Source of the DNA: Dyella_B humi | GTDB lineage: Bacteria; Pseudomonadota; Gammaproteobacteria; Xanthomonadales; Rhodanobacteraceae | DNA: 64,000 nt | Direction: 5' to 3' | Assembly: GCF_044904605.1 (NCBI RefSeq) | Contig: NZ_JADIKI010000021.1 | Coordinates: 496,001-560,000 of the forward strand | Part shown: in pieces, positions 47,201-54,264 of the stretch | How positions within the stretch are numbered: position 1 is the first letter of the stretch | How the letters are laid out: every line of letters begins with the position of its first letter | Position numbers and translations under genes: made by a program | The notes under the pieces: generated by a model | The model's input: only the letters and a program-made list of their open reading frames with translations | Database searches by the model: none | What the model was told of the DNA's origin: nothing

Positions 47201-47381
47201 GGTGATTGTGACACCCGCGCCCATCATCCATCAGCCGGAACAAGGCGACCTACTCTCCGCGCCGCTACGCCAGCATGCGTCGACCGGCCATGAAGCTCAC
47301 GAAGAAGCGAAGAAGCCGCCGGCAGAAGCAGAAGAAGAAAACCTGCAGCTCGGCCAGCAACGCGATAATAGGCTTTCCTGA
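44250..47381 (+). CDS. rne: Ribonuclease E
   Basis: A 1043-residue endoribonuclease, core of the RNA degradosome. The catalytic half (about 1-530) begins MKRMLINATQREELRVAIVDG and has an S1 domain (about 38-120). The Mg2+-binding Asp301 (TAIDINSS) and Asp344 (IVIDFIDM) follow, then the zinc-link CPRCEGHG. From about 530 the protein is disordered and rich in Pro, Ala, Gln and Glu, with an Arg-rich block (RRRRGRRGGRRRRRH) near 765 that should bind RNA. The tail is long and low in complexity, as usual. An inverted repeat follows the stop. Confidence 0.97.
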   Translation: MKRMLINATQREELRVAIVDGQTLYDLDIEIPSREQKKANIYKGRITRVEPSLEACFVDYGAERHGFLPLKEIARDYFTPGLDPYKSNIRDLLREGQEVVVQVEKEERGNKGAALTTFISLAGRYMVLMPNNPKAGGVSRRIEGEDRQALKEALEHLTVPDDMGLIVRTAGMGRDAEELQWDLDYLLATWKAISQAASSQKAPFLIYQESKLFIRALRDYLRNDIGEILVDEESLFQDARDFMQQVMPNALRKLKLYKDDTPLFSRYQIETQIESAFDRSVRLPSGGSIVIDQTEALTAIDINSSKSTKGGDIEETAFNTNLEAAAEIARQLRIRDAGGLIVIDFIDMDSPKHQREVEERLKDAAKLDRARIQIGRISRFGLLEMSRQRLRPSLGEATQIVCPRCEGHGHIRSVESLSLSTLRLIEEHAMKDNTGQVLVQAPSSVANFMLNEKRASVVEIELRNKVHVVIVADDKLETPHIEIQRIREADMGEHSKPSYERLTAEEANVVRKMGQMLGSSEQPAVSGILPSSPAPVREEEPATAPVAAPVAKSQRQPAPAPAPAASQGGFLSKLFGMFRGNGAAVPAPAPAPAAPVRQESTRGRQDNRRNEQRARGEQPQRQNQQREGRGAQQQQGKHQGQRQRGEQQAQARQQPQQERNKQEQPQRQPKPAQVSEAAATEQRSKPQNVEATKQPQQERQPRQPQLERAQQQANPPVATKPVETQKPAEKPATETAAPVTVATVEDNSIAAEAATTMESAGQSRRRRGRRGGRRRRRHEGAVAGAVQNEQLDTQDLDDEDRDDPSALEAEAPQAKPESATPAVSHAVVSTPVDEAPHAAAPPVETHVPTPLKPAVVDEAETIKASSVEREAAPLVADEDHAAAPLIVAPAPVPSSFNLPVLPPIPAHEAVAEEAPVVSEETATAQSHEETPVAQTEVVTVTVPHEAEPAANEASVVESIVTAEVKHTDEPVLVEPPVAETLEAPVIVTPAPIIHQPEQGDLLSAPLRQHASTGHEAHEEAKKPPAEAEEENLQLGQQRDNRLS

Positions 47382-47410
47382 CGCGTCGCTTCTCCGTACG
47401 CACAAACGAA

Positions 47411-47434
47411 AGGGCCGGACACTGTCCGGCCCCT
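47411..47434. terminator. Hairpin between convergent rne and gacA-like genes
   Basis: GGGCCGGACA and TGTCCGGCCC form a 10-bp stem with a very short loop, about 30 bp after the rne stop and 31 bp before the end of the convergent regulator gene. The T tract is poor (CTTCGCTTTC), so it may act as a bidirectional terminator of modest strength. Confidence 0.6.
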
Positions 47435-47464
47435 TCGCTTTCTGAAGTACGCAAAAAGCGTCGC

Positions 47465-48115
47465 TCAGTTTCCGACCTGGTTATTGTGCGTATCCAGCAA
47501 ACCGTGCACGGTCATCAGATGAGCGAGGCTGATCACGTGATCCACCTGCAGCTTTTCCATCAGCCGTTGCTTGTACGTGGATACCGTTTTCGGACTCAGG
47601 TTGAGCTGTTCGCCGATAGCTGTCAGCGCCTTGCCGCGTACTAGCATCATCGCCACTTCGAGTTCGCGGCTGGACAACACGTCGAACGGGGAACCTTCGC
47701 CATCGAGCGTGGCCAGCGCCAATTGCTGTGCCACGGCCGGAGCGAGGTAGCGCCGGCCGCCAGCCACCTGACGCACGGCATTGAGCAGCTCTTCGGCCGC
47801 GCAGCTCTTGGTGAGGTAGCCGTGCGCGCCGGCATCCAGCAACCGCTTCGGAAAACGGGCATCTTCTACTACCGTCACCACGATCACATGCGTGGGCAGG
47901 TTGGCCCGCACGATGCGCTCAGTCAGCTCGATGCCGCTCATGCCAGGCATGTGTACGTCGACCAGCGCGATGTGCGGCTTGGTGGCACGGATCAGGCGCA
48001 GCCCTTCTTCGGCTGTCCCCGCTTCACCGCAAATGCGAATGTCCGGCTGCTGTAGGATCATCCTGAAGCCGGTTCTTACCAGCTCGTGGTCGTCCACGAG
48101 TACAACGTCAATCAT
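47465..48115 (-). CDS. LuxR-type response regulator, GacA/UvrY-like
   Basis: A 216-residue response regulator. The receiver domain (1-120) has acidic D8/D9, phosphoacceptor Asp53 (LVDVHMPGMSG) and Lys in GYLTKS. The C-terminal LuxR helix-turn-helix has LSSRELEVAMMLVRGKALTAI and NLSPKTVSTYKQRLMEKL. The closing similarity to GacA/UvrY suggests control of small regulatory RNAs of the Rsm/Csr type, but no sensor kinase or such RNA is seen nearby. The start is ATG 48115; about 245 bp without a gene lie upstream. Confidence 0.92.
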   Translation of the reverse strand: MIDVVLVDDHELVRTGFRMILQQPDIRICGEAGTAEEGLRLIRATKPHIALVDVHMPGMSGIELTERIVRANLPTHVIVVTVVEDARFPKRLLDAGAHGYLTKSCAAEELLNAVRQVAGGRRYLAPAVAQQLALATLDGEGSPFDVLSSRELEVAMMLVRGKALTAIGEQLNLSPKTVSTYKQRLMEKLQVDHVISLAHLMTVHGLLDTHNNQVGN

Positions 48116-48360
48116 CTTGCGCCCTCCCTGGTTAGGAACTGTGCCTCAGCAAAGTAGGCGGGTCGCTGACACATTGCAAGTGTGTAACCCCTCGTTTCGC
48201 AAGGATTTTCCATATACCGCCGATACCCACAGTTCAAGTAGGAAATTGCCTACATACACGTCCTAATTTTGATGCCATCATTCGCTCGATTGCAGTTGAA
48301 GTCACGTGTTCCGCTACACCCCAGCAAGGCTAGTTAGCACTAACCCAATGGAGCGTACCG

Positions 48361-48600
48361 ATGGTGATCTACTCGCTCAGGCAGTCGCCGGACGGAGATT
48401 GGAGTATCCGCCGAGAATCGGCCACCCTGTTCAGTCAATTAAGGCTTGGCCCCGCCATCCAGTTGGCGCGCGAAGCCGCCCGCGACGAGCACAATCGCTC
48501 CGGGCGCGGCACCTGCGTGGAAATGCCAGGCCCCACCTCCACCATCCGCCTCGCGCAATACGCGCGTCCGGGTCACCCGCTCGAAACCGCAGTGGCCTGA
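48361..48600 (+). CDS. Small conserved-looking protein of unknown function
   Basis: A 79-residue predicted protein beginning MVIYSLRQSPDGDWSIRRES. ATG 48361 has GGAG seven bases upstream, and codon use is like the neighbours. The opening strand pattern (VYSLRQ-x-DGDW-x-IRRE) resembles small DUF2188-like proteins in which two strands and a helix carry the residues, but this is only a resemblance. No signal peptide or membrane segment. It lies between the regulator gene and a tRNA. Confidence 0.55.
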   Translation: MVIYSLRQSPDGDWSIRRESATLFSQLRLGPAIQLAREAARDEHNRSGRGTCVEMPGPTSTIRLAQYARPGHPLETAVA

Positions 48601-48697
48601 TCTCGGTCCAAACAAAACGGAGCGCGCCGCTCCGTTCACACCCGGGCGCATGTTACGATCTGCGCGCCTGCAGCCGGTCATTCGGCAGCTCCCTCCA

Positions 48698-48784
48698 GCC
48701 CGGATGGCGAAACAGGTAGACGCAAGAGACTTAAAATCTCTCGGGGGCAACCCCGTGCCGGTTCGATCCCGGCTCCGGGCACCA
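48698..48784 (+). tRNA. tRNA-Leu (UAA)
   Basis: An 87-nt tRNA including encoded CCA. The acceptor stem GCCCGGA/TCCGGGC is fully paired. The D arm includes GGCGAAACAGGTAGACGC. The anticodon stem AGAGA/TCTCT encloses the loop CTTAAAA with anticodon TAA, reading UUA and UUG. The long variable arm (CGGGGGCAACCCCGT) is that of a class II tRNA, and the T arm has GGTTCGATCCC. No integrase gene follows, so it is not visibly an attachment site here. Confidence 0.96.
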
Positions 48785-49009
48785 GTGCCATCAGGCGATC
48801 AACTTCCATTCGATCGCTTAACGCGCGCTCTTTTCTTGATGGTTCACCCACGGCGAGCAGATTTCAGATCTGCTGCATCGCTCATGCGCGAGCGGTAGTG
48901 GGCAATGCATCACATCGACGCATTGTCCAGACTCCAACACGCATTCTAAGGAAGCCATAAGTAAGCCGGCGCAAGCTTGCCGGACTCTATCCTCAGCGAG
49001 CTTGCCCCT

Positions 49010-50041
49010 ATGCTTCGGCCTCTTGTTATCGCAGTACTCGCATCCCTGGCAGGCGTTGCCGCCACTTCGTCCGTGGCGGCTCATACCACGCAACCTTCCA
49101 TCGCCGTGATCCATCACCTGAAACTGGGTGGCACCGGTGGCTGGGATTACCTCAACTTCGACGCGCAGCGCCGGCATCTTTTCGTCAGCCGCGGCGATCG
49201 CGTGCTGGTAGTCGACGTGGATCACGATAAGCAGATCGGCACTATTCCGAACACCGATGGCGTGCATGGCATTGCTGTCGCACAGGATCTGCATCGCGGC
49301 TTCACTAGCAACGGCAAATCCGACTCGGTAACCGTGTTCGATCTGGACACGCTCAAACCCGTTGCCACCATCAAGGGCACCGGACAGAAGCCGGACGCCA
49401 TTCTGTATGACAGCGCTTCGCACCACGTCTTTACTTTCAATGGCAAGAGTGGCGATGCCAGCGTCATCGACCCGGCGAAGAACGCCGTTATCGCCACCAT
49501 CGCCCTGCCCGGCAAGCCGGAGTTTGCCGCCGCGGACGGCAGCGGGCATGTCTACGTGAATATCGAAGACAAATCCGAACTGGTGAAGATCGACAGCACG
49601 ACCAACAAAGTGTTGAACACTTGGCCGCTGGCACCATGCGAATCACCGAGCGGACTGGCCATGGATGCTGCGCATAGCCGCCTGTTCTCTGTGTGCGACA
49701 ACCAGGTGATGACGGTACTGGACGCGCGTGATGGCCATCACGTGGCCGCGGTGACGATCGGCGATGGCCCGGATGCCGTGAGCTTCGATGCGGGCGAAAA
49801 CCTGATCTACAGCTCCAATGGCGAAACCGGCACGCTGACCGTGGTGCATGAAGATGATCCGGATCACTACACGGTTGTGGCTAACGTGCCGACGCAAATA
49901 AGTGCACGCACGCAGGCGTTGGATCCGGACAAGCATCGCGTTTATCTGTCGTCTGCGCAGCTCAGTGACAAGAAGGATGCGCGTGGACATCGGCAGGCGG
50001 TGCCGGATAGTTTCACCGTGTTGACCGTGGGCAAGCCGTAA
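49010..50041 (+). CDS. Exported YncE-like beta-propeller protein
   Basis: A 343-residue protein with a signal peptide (1 to about 24, ending SSVAAH). The rest is repeated four-stranded blades of the YVTN/YncE type, for example HLFVSRGDRVLVVDVD, DSVTVFDLDTLKPVATI, DASVIDPAKNAVIATI and ELVKIDSTTNKVLNTW. Such seven-bladed propellers bind partners or small ligands in the periplasm; some are linked to metal or DNA binding, none clearly to catalysis. ATG 49010 gives the proper signal peptide. No operon partner is evident. Confidence 0.85.
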   Translation: MLRPLVIAVLASLAGVAATSSVAAHTTQPSIAVIHHLKLGGTGGWDYLNFDAQRRHLFVSRGDRVLVVDVDHDKQIGTIPNTDGVHGIAVAQDLHRGFTSNGKSDSVTVFDLDTLKPVATIKGTGQKPDAILYDSASHHVFTFNGKSGDASVIDPAKNAVIATIALPGKPEFAAADGSGHVYVNIEDKSELVKIDSTTNKVLNTWPLAPCESPSGLAMDAAHSRLFSVCDNQVMTVLDARDGHHVAAVTIGDGPDAVSFDAGENLIYSSNGETGTLTVVHEDDPDHYTVVANVPTQISARTQALDPDKHRVYLSSAQLSDKKDARGHRQAVPDSFTVLTVGKP

Positions 50042-50314
50042 TCTTCGCGTCGTCATACCGGTGACAGCCCACTGCTGTCCGGAGAAAGTTGCATCGCCCG
50101 GTATAGGTGCCACCCCAACCCCTCTCCCGGAGGGAGAGGGGTTGGGGTGAGGGTACGATCAGCGCGCGATCACAAAGACCTGCGCAAGACATCAGCACCG
50201 CGCTTCGTCCGAACCCTCACCCGCCTCTCGGCACCCTCTCCCGGAGGGAGAGGGATTCACTTAGGGAGTTTCTTAGAAGGCTCCCCCTTCCCTCTTTGCC
50301 AATGGGAAGAGGGA
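50042..50314. repeat. Second copy of the 146-bp composite repeat
   Basis: Positions 50119-50264 match 811-956 over the same 146-bp length. Identical blocks include GGGTACGATCAGCGCGCGA, GCGCTTCGTCCGAACCCTCA and the terminal CCCTCTCCCGGAGGGAGAGGG. The middle is diverged. A further looser hairpin (CTCCCCCTTCCC/GGGAAGAGGG) follows at about 50281-50311, directly after the histidine kinase stop. Confidence 0.8.
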
Positions 50315-51703
50315 TCAGATTTGCGGAATCGCCACCCGCACCCGCAAACCACGCCCCGAAGGCGCATCAAGCAACTCGATCGTCGCGTCATGCAACTGCG
50401 CTGCACGTTGCACAATGGAAAGACCCAACCCGTAACCGTCGCCACCACTCGACTCACGATGAAAGCGCGCGAACACGCTCGCACGCCGTTCCAGTGGAAT
50501 ACCAGGGCCGTTATCGATCACTTCGATCAGCGTGGCTCCCTGCGAGCGACGCAGCGATAACTGCACCTGACCACCAGTGGGCACGTGATGCATGGCGTTT
50601 TCGATGAGATTACGCAGCAAGGCAGCGAGCGCGGCCTCGTAGCCTTGAATCTTCAAGCTGTCATCGTGCTCGGCAAACGCGAATTCCACACCGCTTTCGC
50701 CGAGTAATGGCGCCAGTTCGTCGATCACGTTCATCGCTACGGCGATCAGGTCGACTTCACCACGTTGCCCGGCTGCGGCGCCGGCTTCCAGGCGGGCCAG
50801 AGCCAGCAGCTGTTCGATGCGTCGGGTCAGTCGCGCCAAGCCGGATTGCGCGCTAGTCAGCGCCGCCGACGCATCCGGTGGCAGCTGTGTGGCCATCGCG
50901 CTGTCCAGATGGATGATGGTGGATGCCAGCGGCGTACGCAGTTCGTGCGCCACGTCCGCGCTGAAGCGGCGTTCGCGCTCCAAGGCGTCTTCCAGGCGTT
51001 CCAATTGCATGTTCAAGGCATCCACCACCGGCTGCAATTCCTGCGGCGCGTGCTCCAGTTGAATGGGCTGGCGACTGCCGGGTGCGCGTGATGCAAGCGC
51101 CTGTCGCAAACGTTCCAGCGGTCGCAAACCACGTCGTACTGCCCATCCCACCAGTATCGCCAGTAGAGGCAAGCCGACAAATTGCGGCAAACCAAGATCG
51201 AGCCAGAGCGCACGCGTGATGTCGCGCCGACTGTCATCGCGTTCACCCACGCGAACGACCACATCGTTGACGTCGTCGACCAGCGTAAAGATGCGCCAGC
51301 CGTAGCCTTCGAAGAAGTGATCATCGAAGCCGGAAACAGGTGTCGACGGCAACGGCAGCTGCGCAAAATTCGCCGTAGTCAGGCGCATATGGTTGTGCAT
51401 GTCGAACACCTGGTAGCCCACTTCGGCTTCGTAGGTCCGCGTGTGCAACAACTGCTCTTCGGCCTTGCGTCCCAGAATCGGCACCACCAGCGAGCCCAGC
51501 TCCGGTTTGCGCAGTGCTTCCACACCTGCCTGTCGGATCAGCACATCCAACGTACGCGCCGACTGCGCCAGACGTCCGTCCAGCAATTCCCGTGTTTCCT
51601 TCAAGGCACGGTGATAGCTGTACAAACCGAGCGGCAGCAGCACGGCAATCAGCACGGCAATGATCATCCAGCGCAGCCGATCGCGCAGACTTAGCCGCTT
51701 CAC
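50315..51703 (-). CDS. Sensor histidine kinase (QseC/PhoQ-like)
   Basis: A 462-residue membrane sensor kinase. Helix 1 (about 13-32) and helix 2 (about 163-181) enclose a periplasmic sensor region. A HAMP-like segment precedes HisKA with the phosphoacceptor His253 in ADVAHELRTPL. The ATPase domain has the N box (LRNLIENAMHH), G1 (IDNGPGIP) and G2 (GYGLGLSI). It starts with GTG 51703, overlapping the stop of the response-regulator gene by four bases, so the two are coupled. The signal is unknown; the pair resembles QseBC/PmrAB systems. Confidence 0.93.
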   Translation of the reverse strand: MKRLSLRDRLRWMIIAVLIAVLLPLGLYSYHRALKETRELLDGRLAQSARTLDVLIRQAGVEALRKPELGSLVVPILGRKAEEQLLHTRTYEAEVGYQVFDMHNHMRLTTANFAQLPLPSTPVSGFDDHFFEGYGWRIFTLVDDVNDVVVRVGERDDSRRDITRALWLDLGLPQFVGLPLLAILVGWAVRRGLRPLERLRQALASRAPGSRQPIQLEHAPQELQPVVDALNMQLERLEDALERERRFSADVAHELRTPLASTIIHLDSAMATQLPPDASAALTSAQSGLARLTRRIEQLLALARLEAGAAAGQRGEVDLIAVAMNVIDELAPLLGESGVEFAFAEHDDSLKIQGYEAALAALLRNLIENAMHHVPTGGQVQLSLRRSQGATLIEVIDNGPGIPLERRASVFARFHRESSGGDGYGLGLSIVQRAAQLHDATIELLDAPSGRGLRVRVAIPQI

Positions 51704-52365
51704 GTGGGATCTCGCGGAATCATGTAGCCCACACCGCGAATGGTGCGAATGGCATCGAAGCTGAGCTTGCGGCGCAGCGCGTGAATTTGTACTTCCAGAG
51801 CACTGCTGCCGACGGCGCTGTCCAATCCATACAAGGAATTTTCCAAATGTTCGCGACGCACGATGCGACCGGCGCGTTCCATCAAAATACGTAGCAGGGA
51901 AAATTCGCGACGCGTGAGTTCGACCCGATTGCCACGGTATTCGGCTTCGCACGTACCGATATCCAGGCTGATCACACCGACATCGATGCGATTGGCAGCC
52001 AGTCCTTGCGCGCGGCGCGTGAGCGATCGGATGCGCGCGCTGAGTTCTTCCACGTGGAACGGCTTCACCAAGTAATCGTCCGCACCGGCATCAAGGCCGC
52101 GCACACGCGCTTCCAATCCATCGCGCGCCGTCATCACGATCACCGGCGTGTTGACGTGCGAGCGGCGCGCTTCGGCCAAGACTTCCAAGCCGTCTTTGTT
52201 GGGCAGGCCCAGATCCAGCAGCACCAGGTCGGCGGTCTGATCGCGCATGGCCGCCAGCGCCTCGCGCCCATCGCGCAGCCAGGTCACAGCATAGGAAAGC
52301 CGTTCCAATGCCAGCCGAATGGCCTCGCCCAGTTGCAGGTCGTCTTCGACCAGAATGATGTGCAT
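51700..52365 (-). CDS. OmpR-family response regulator
   Basis: A 221-residue regulator paired with the downstream histidine kinase. The receiver domain has D8/D9, phosphoacceptor Asp51 (LVLLDLGLPNKDG), TARDGLEARVRGLDAG and Lys in YLVKPF. The C-terminal winged helix shows ELTRREFSLLRILME and LEVQIHALRRKL, typical of OmpR/PhoB and close to QseB. The start is ATG 52365. Targets are not visible; it is divergent from the quinone reductase gene at 52505. Confidence 0.95.
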   Translation of the reverse strand: MHIILVEDDLQLGEAIRLALERLSYAVTWLRDGREALAAMRDQTADLVLLDLGLPNKDGLEVLAEARRSHVNTPVIVMTARDGLEARVRGLDAGADDYLVKPFHVEELSARIRSLTRRAQGLAANRIDVGVISLDIGTCEAEYRGNRVELTRREFSLLRILMERAGRIVRREHLENSLYGLDSAVGSSALEVQIHALRRKLSFDAIRTIRGVGYMIPRDPT

Positions 52366-52504
52366 ACCTCGTTTACCTTCGTCCTACCTTGCTGGAGGTA
52401 TTGTCCCAAGATGCCATTGTGCGCAGATTAGCTTAGGGCGGTCTTACCGGGCTTTCTCCGCGCGGCTTGCCTGCCATTCACCATCGTCCGGCCAGGAGAC
52501 ACCC

Positions 52505-53473
52505 ATGAAAGCCCTGCGCTTCACCCGCCACGGAACGCCGGATGTCCTGGAATACGCGGATGTCGCCACGCCCGTTGCCGACGCGGGAACCGCCCTGGTG
52601 CAGGTGTTGGGCGCATCGGTTAATCCGAGCGACGTCAAGAACGTGGCCGGCCAATTTTCGCAGACGACCTTGCCGCGCATTCCAGGCAGGGATTTCAGCG
52701 GTGTCGTGGAAGAAGGGCCGCTCGCCTGGCTCGGCGTGGAAGTATGCGGTACCGGCGGCGATATCGGCTTCATTCGCGATGGCACACATGCCCAATACAT
52801 TCGCGTGCCGATAGCCGCACTGGTGCGCAAACCCGCCGCGCTCGATCACGCGCAGGCATCGGCTATCGGCGTGAACTTCGTGGTGGCGTGGCTGGGCGTC
52901 GTGGACTACGCGCAGCTGCGCGAAGGTGAAACCATCGCCGTGATCGGCGCGGGCGGCGGGGTCGGCGGCGCGGTGACGCAGATCGCCAAATCGCTGGGCT
53001 GCCGCATCATCGGCATCGACCGGCACCCGGTGGACGCAAGCTCGCCGGCCGGCAAGCGCATTCATGCCTTCGTGCCGTTCGACGGACACACCGTCGCCGG
53101 CGTGCGCAGCCTGGAAGGCCTGGCTAATGGCGTGGACGTGGTGTTCGACAGCGTAGGCGGCATCGCCTTCGAAACCGCGCTTGGCCTGGCCAAGCGACGC
53201 GGACGCGTGGTGGAAATCAGCGCCACCGGGCATCGGCGGGTGGAGTTCGATCTGGTCGATTTCTATCACAACGAAACCCAACTGCTAGGCGCTGACAGCG
53301 CCAAACTTGGCGTGGTGGAATCGGCCCGGCTGATGCAGGCGGTGGCGCGGGGCTTCGACAACGGCAAGTTCGATGCGCCAGTGATCGCTCACCGCTACGC
53401 GCTCGCCCAGGGGCGGGATGCTTACGCGGCGGTGGCCGAAGGCACGCCCGGACGCGTCGTCATTGTGCCCTGA
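52505..53473 (+). CDS. Zinc-type alcohol dehydrogenase-like NADPH:quinone reductase
   Basis: A 322-residue medium-chain dehydrogenase/reductase of the quinone oxidoreductase group. The N-terminal catalytic fold shows MKALRFTRHGTPDVLEY and ASVNPSDVKNVAGQF. The Rossmann motif is VIGAGGGVGGAVTQIAK at about residues 145-161. No structural or catalytic zinc cysteines are seen, as expected for this group. ATG 52505 has CAGGAGAC upstream. It probably reduces quinones or enones with NADPH. Confidence 0.88.
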   Translation: MKALRFTRHGTPDVLEYADVATPVADAGTALVQVLGASVNPSDVKNVAGQFSQTTLPRIPGRDFSGVVEEGPLAWLGVEVCGTGGDIGFIRDGTHAQYIRVPIAALVRKPAALDHAQASAIGVNFVVAWLGVVDYAQLREGETIAVIGAGGGVGGAVTQIAKSLGCRIIGIDRHPVDASSPAGKRIHAFVPFDGHTVAGVRSLEGLANGVDVVFDSVGGIAFETALGLAKRRGRVVEISATGHRRVEFDLVDFYHNETQLLGADSAKLGVVESARLMQAVARGFDNGKFDAPVIAHRYALAQGRDAYAAVAEGTPGRVVIVP

Positions 53474-53505
53474 GCGGCAGGTTTTCCCCCAACAGCCCGA
53501 GCGCC

Positions 53506-53856
53506 TTAAGGCTGTGCGCCAGTACTGCCCTTGGGTTTGCGCCCACGGCGAGGTTTGGCTTCGGTCTGCGCGATCAACCCCTGCAGGTACGCAATACCCT
53601 CGTCTTCCGGGAAAAAGGACACCACGTCCGCCACGGTCAGATTGTGACGCGCGCGCAACGCCAGAAATTCCTGTTTGGCTTGCTCCATGGCGGACAAGGC
53701 GGCCTGTTTGGCCGTCGGCTTCCTGGTCTTGGGCGGCGGCGGGGGCGGCGGCGCACGCTGTTCGATCTCCTTTTCGAGAGCCGCAAGTTCTTCCTGGAAG
53801 CGGCGAAAGGCATCTTTCGGGAGAGTCATGGTAACCGGGTGTGCTACGGGACTCAT
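53506..53856 (-). CDS. Proline-rich protein with basic C-terminal tail, possibly DNA-binding
   Basis: A protein of about 116 residues with a short coiled-coil segment (FRRFQEELAALEKEIEQR), a run of seven prolines, a second helix rich in Ala/Gln/Glu, ARHNLTVADVVSFFPEDEG and a tail PRRGRKPKGSTG. The RGRKPKG tail resembles an AT-hook, and the layout of oligomerisation helix plus basic tail is that of small nucleoid-associated proteins. The start is uncertain: ATG 53856 is used, with ATG 53829 and ATG 53886 as alternatives. It is not recognisable as H-NS by its core motif. Confidence 0.65.
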   Translation of the reverse strand: MSPVAHPVTMTLPKDAFRRFQEELAALEKEIEQRAPPPPPPPKTRKPTAKQAALSAMEQAKQEFLALRARHNLTVADVVSFFPEDEGIAYLQGLIAQTEAKPRRGRKPKGSTGAQP

Positions 53857-54264
53857 GATTATCTCATACAGAAGCGGCCCTTCCATCGCCGGCACCTATT
53901 CGATTTTGAACGGGATTGACCGCTAAAGGCGGAAAACGACCTGTCAGCACAGGCCAGACGTGCGCCTTCGCGCACAGCAACAAGTGCGTCTTCGACGTTC
54001 CCCGATAAACATCCGTTTGGAGCGTGCAAAAGCGTGACGCAGGCGCCGGTTCCGTCTACGGGCCTTCACGTTTCCAAGCACCCCGCTGCGTATGATGGCC
54101 ATCCAAACGCCGTCCTTGCCGCGAGACATCGAAAGGCATGCTGCTACACCAGAGCAGGTACGCGTACTTGGCACAATCTTAGCTTTGCATGTCTTGCACC
54201 ATGGGAAGTCATATCGCTATGGACGGCTGGCCGCGGTTATCGAAGGCTACTCAGGGGTGCACCG
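53857..54264. other. 408-bp gap without a recognisable gene
   Basis: The reading frame of the following gene stays open upstream of its ATG to about 54034, but the translated stretch is not membrane-like or family-like. A minus-strand frame at 53944-54174 looks like a shadow. A GTGCGCCTTCGCGCAC hairpin lies at about 53959-53974. I see no repeat or RNA gene. Confidence 0.4.

Noticed and set aside
48785..49009. An integration site next to tRNA-Leu
   Set aside because: No integrase gene and no direct repeat of the tRNA 3' end was seen within the window.
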